Assembly (NCBI GenBank): GCA_937902285.1
Contig: CALGTB010000046.1
Location: 1 to 16,660, forward strand
DNA length: 16,660 bases
Source: an uncultured Actinomycetes bacterium
GTDB lineage: Bacteria; Actinomycetota; Actinomycetes; S36-B12
Direction of reading: 5' to 3'
Below are positions 14,583 through 16,660 of the stretch, one piece after another (position 1 is the first letter of the stretch; each line of letters opens with the position of its first letter). A model generated the notes under the pieces. That model made no database searches, was not told where the DNA came from, and saw only the letters and a list, made by a program, of their open reading frames with translations. Position numbers and translations under genes: made by a program.

Positions 14583-14588
14583 ACCCTA
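14583..14588 (-). promoter_or_regulatory. Candidate -10 element giving a leaderless purN transcript
   Basis: TAGGGT on the minus strand is followed by six bases and the GTG of purN. It lies in the 55-bp gap after the upstream membrane-protein gene. It would let the purine operon be transcribed independently of the two upstream genes. Confidence 0.4.
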
Positions 14589-14631
14589 TCGACTCGCCTC
14601 CGGAGCGCCGGGGCCGTCGGGCGGGGCCTGC

Positions 14632-15366
14632 CTAGACGATGGGCTCGTGGTTGAACTGCCGGTACATGTGGGCCGTGAAGAGCGAGGCGAACGGCAGGGT
14701 CAGGAGCGTCAGGATGCCGAAGAACACGCCGCCGAGGAGCAGGACCAGGAACGTGAACAGCGTCATGAGGATCGCCGGGGCGAAGTTCTTGGTCACCGCG
14801 TTGTAGCTGGCCTTCATCGCCTCGCCGACGCCGTAGCCCTTGTCGAGGATGTAGTACGGGCCGAGCTGGAGCAGGAACAGCACCGCGATGCCGGGCAGGA
14901 TGCACAGGATCAGCCCGATGACGGCCAGGATCACGTAGACGATCGTGAAGAGGATGTACTTCCCGAGGTGCTGGGTGGTGAACATCTCCGAGAACGAGGG
15001 CGCCACGCCCTGGGTGCTGCGGATCGCCGCGCGCTGCACGCCGATCTGCGCGATGAAGGCGAGCAGGGAGAAGACCAGCGAGATGACGATCGCCGCCACG
15101 GCGCTGATGCCCAGTGCCGCCGTGCAGGCGTTCACCTGGCCGGGGGTCTCGGGGCTGCTGCAGTCGACGACGATGTTCTGCAGCGGGCGGGCACCGACCT
15201 GCTGGACGAACTGGATGACTGTGACGACGGCTGCGAGACCGATGAAGGCCGCGGCGTTCGCCTTGAAGCGGTCGAAGGCCCACGAGATCGCGCCGCTGAC
15301 GCTGGGCCGCGGGCCCGGCTGCTCGGGAGGCGGAGGCATGGAGCCGGGGGGCATCTGGTCAGACAT
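14632..15366 (-). CDS. Integral membrane protein of unknown function
   Basis: A 244-residue protein with a proline- and methionine-rich cytoplasmic N-terminus (1-22) and hydrophobic spans near 39-57, 84-108, 136-168 (probably a re-entrant pair) and 196-228. A segment with two Cys (69, 81) probably lies outside the membrane. The stretch LGPYYILDKGYGVGEAMKASYNAV (168-191), between the last spans, resembles a conserved segment seen in actinobacterial membrane proteins related to DUF975 or the glycerophosphodiesterase membrane domain. That is a weak resemblance, so no function is given. The ATG at 15366 overlaps the upstream DUF6350 stop by eight bases and has GAGGGAG about nine bases before it, indicating coupled translation. 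A possible alternative start is Met5. Confidence 0.8.
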   Translation of the reverse strand: MSDQMPPGSMPPPPEQPGPRPSVSGAISWAFDRFKANAAAFIGLAAVVTVIQFVQQVGARPLQNIVVDCSSPETPGQVNACTAALGISAVAAIVISLVFSLLAFIAQIGVQRAAIRSTQGVAPSFSEMFTTQHLGKYILFTIVYVILAVIGLILCILPGIAVLFLLQLGPYYILDKGYGVGEAMKASYNAVTKNFAPAILMTLFTFLVLLLGGVFFGILTLLTLPFASLFTAHMYRQFNHEPIV

Positions 15367-16660
15367 CGTCGGTCACTCCCTCAGCGGCGTCGACAGTCGT
15401 CGGCTCGGCGACCGCCAGCCTAGGCTTCGCGGGCGGGGACGTCACGACCGCACTCGGCACCGCTCCCAGGGTGACGAGCACGAAGACCAGGACGGCAACG
15501 GTCGCCGGCGGCGGTCCGAGGCTGGCCAGCCGGAGGTCCCCAAGACCCCCGGTGGCCAGGTAGGCCAGGACGAGCATGCTGACGGCAGCGACAGCGGCCG
15601 CTCCGAGAGCCATGGCCAGGCGCAACAGGCGGGAGTCGGCCCGCGCACGGCGGGCGATGGCGAGCCCGGCCACGACCCCCGCGCACACCCCCGCCAGCGG
15701 CAGTGCCCAGGCGAGGGGGCTCGCCGACTGCGGCAGCGCGGCCAGGAGCGGGAACGGCGGCAGCTGCGTCGGCGCCGTGACGGGGATGAACGGCGACACG
15801 GCCACCGCGGGGCCGATCATGACGCCCGCTCCGACCACGTACGAGGTCGCCCAGACGATGAGCACGGGTGCGTAGGCGACCCCGAGGAGCAGGAGGCCCA
15901 GGCCTCCCCAGATCCCCGTCTGCAGTGACTGCGTCATCGTCACCGCGTCGTCCACGCGGACGATCAGCGCCACCGTGGCTGCCACCGCTCCCGCTCCGAG
16001 CAGGGTCGCGGTGGCGATCAGGCCTCCGCGCACCGTGATCGACAGCCACGAGGGGACCAGCCGGCCCATGTCCAGGCGCGCTCCGCGCACCGCTCCGAAT
16101 CCGAAGCCAGCCAGCGCGAGCACAAGAGCATGGATCACCGCGTCGAGGGGGCTCACCCGGGCATCCGAGCGGCCGGCGATCTGCGCGATGACGCCCACGA
16201 TCGCGGCGTAGACGACGGCGGACGAGAGCACCAGCACGACGAGGCTGCGCCCCTCGTGCGACCTCAGCGAGCGCGCCGCCCACGAGCCGGCATAGGCCAT
16301 GAGGACTAGTGGGATCAGCGCCAGACCCCACGGCAGCAGCGAGTAGGTGACGCCGCCGATGGCGATGGGCGTGCCGTGGGCGACCGCCCAGAGAAGGCCC
16401 GCCACGTCGAGCGACTCCGTCCACGTCAGGCCGGAGGCGGGGGTCGCCATCCACACCACGAGGAGCGGGATGGCGGCAATGGCCAGGCCAATGCCGGCTG
16501 CCCACAGTGCAGCCAGCGGCCCGAGCAGCCACGGGGATCGCGCCCCGGGACCCACCCTGCCGACCCGGGCGCCCGCACGTCGAGCGCGCGACGCAGCAGC
16601 GGCTCCGAACGCACCGAGCCCTCTGCGGCCCTCGGGCTCAGGCGCCGGGTGGTCCTCCAC
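15359..16660 (-). CDS. DUF6350 family polytopic membrane protein (possibly cut at the right edge)
   Basis: 433 residues are visible, with about ten hydrophobic spans between 46 and 405. The family signature is recognisable around 270-290 (WATSYVVGAG, then AVAVSPF), followed by a Pro-rich loop TQLPPFPLLAALP. These actinobacterial proteins are sometimes called PerM-like cell-division proteins; a direct role here is not shown. The first visible codon is GTG at the window edge. It may be the true start (followed by a basic, Arg/Ala-rich cytoplasmic N-terminus), but more sequence upstream is possible. The tail after about 406 is hydrophilic and cytoplasmic. It overlaps the next gene by eight bases. 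Confidence 0.85.
   Translation of the reverse strand: MEDHPAPEPEGRRGLGAFGAAAASRARRAGARVGRVGPGARSPWLLGPLAALWAAGIGLAIAAIPLLVVWMATPASGLTWTESLDVAGLLWAVAHGTPIAIGGVTYSLLPWGLALIPLVLMAYAGSWAARSLRSHEGRSLVVLVLSSAVVYAAIVGVIAQIAGRSDARVSPLDAVIHALVLALAGFGFGAVRGARLDMGRLVPSWLSITVRGGLIATATLLGAGAVAATVALIVRVDDAVTMTQSLQTGIWGGLGLLLLGVAYAPVLIVWATSYVVGAGVMIGPAVAVSPFIPVTAPTQLPPFPLLAALPQSASPLAWALPLAGVCAGVVAGLAIARRARADSRLLRLAMALGAAAVAAVSMLVLAYLATGGLGDLRLASLGPPPATVAVLVFVLVTLGAVPSAVVTSPPAKPRLAVAEPTTVDAAEGVTDDV

Overview
The window is high-GC DNA with GC-rich third codon positions, frequent GTG starts and several -10-like hexamers placed 6-8 bases before a start codon. This pattern fits an actinobacterium. The gene content (purN-purH-folD-DUF3017, a DUF6350 membrane protein, mdh-icd with a eukaryote-like NADP isocitrate dehydrogenase, and trpS beside a 2'-5' RNA ligase-like gene) suggests the Propionibacteriales, perhaps a Nocardioidaceae member such as Aeromicrobium. 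That placement is inference. No mobile element, prophage, CRISPR array, tRNA or rRNA was recognised, and no gene-free stretch is longer than about 120 bases. This is core chromosome.

Layout, left to right. (1) Positions 3-59 hold the last codons of a plus-strand gene, converging on a GabD-type aldehyde dehydrogenase (155-1588, minus); a long hairpin lies between them. (2) A 62-bp divergent promoter region separates gabD from a plus-strand D-Ala-D-Ala carboxypeptidase (1651-2787). The stop codon of the carboxypeptidase overlaps, tail to tail, the stop of a 2'-5' RNA ligase-like gene. (3) A tight minus-strand cluster runs CNNM/CBS membrane protein, then trpS, then 2'-5' RNA ligase-like (5672 down to 2784). 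(4) A minus-strand TCA-cycle pair, mdh then icd (8011 down to 5790), ends in a perfect 30-bp-arm hairpin just after the icd stop. (5) A plus-strand PLP-dependent decarboxylase (8128-9492) is divergent from mdh. The 116-bp space between them carries a perfect 16-bp palindrome, a candidate operator. (6) A GNAT acetyltransferase (9530-10111, minus) converges on the decarboxylase.

(7) A minus-strand purine and one-carbon operon runs purN, purH, YdcZ/DUF606-type transporter, folD, DUF3017 (14576 down to 10216), with stop/start overlaps between the first four genes. PurN and PurH both consume 10-formyl-tetrahydrofolate, and FolD makes it, so the grouping is metabolically coherent; the transporter is the unexplained member. 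(8) Upstream, a 244-residue membrane protein and a DUF6350 polytopic membrane protein, overlapping by 8 bases, run to the right edge.

I see no convincing new multi-gene system. The signals most worth checking are non-coding: the perfect 63-base hairpin after icd, the mdh/decarboxylase palindrome, a 32-bp near-perfect palindrome inside the end of the acetyltransferase gene, and probable leaderless starts.
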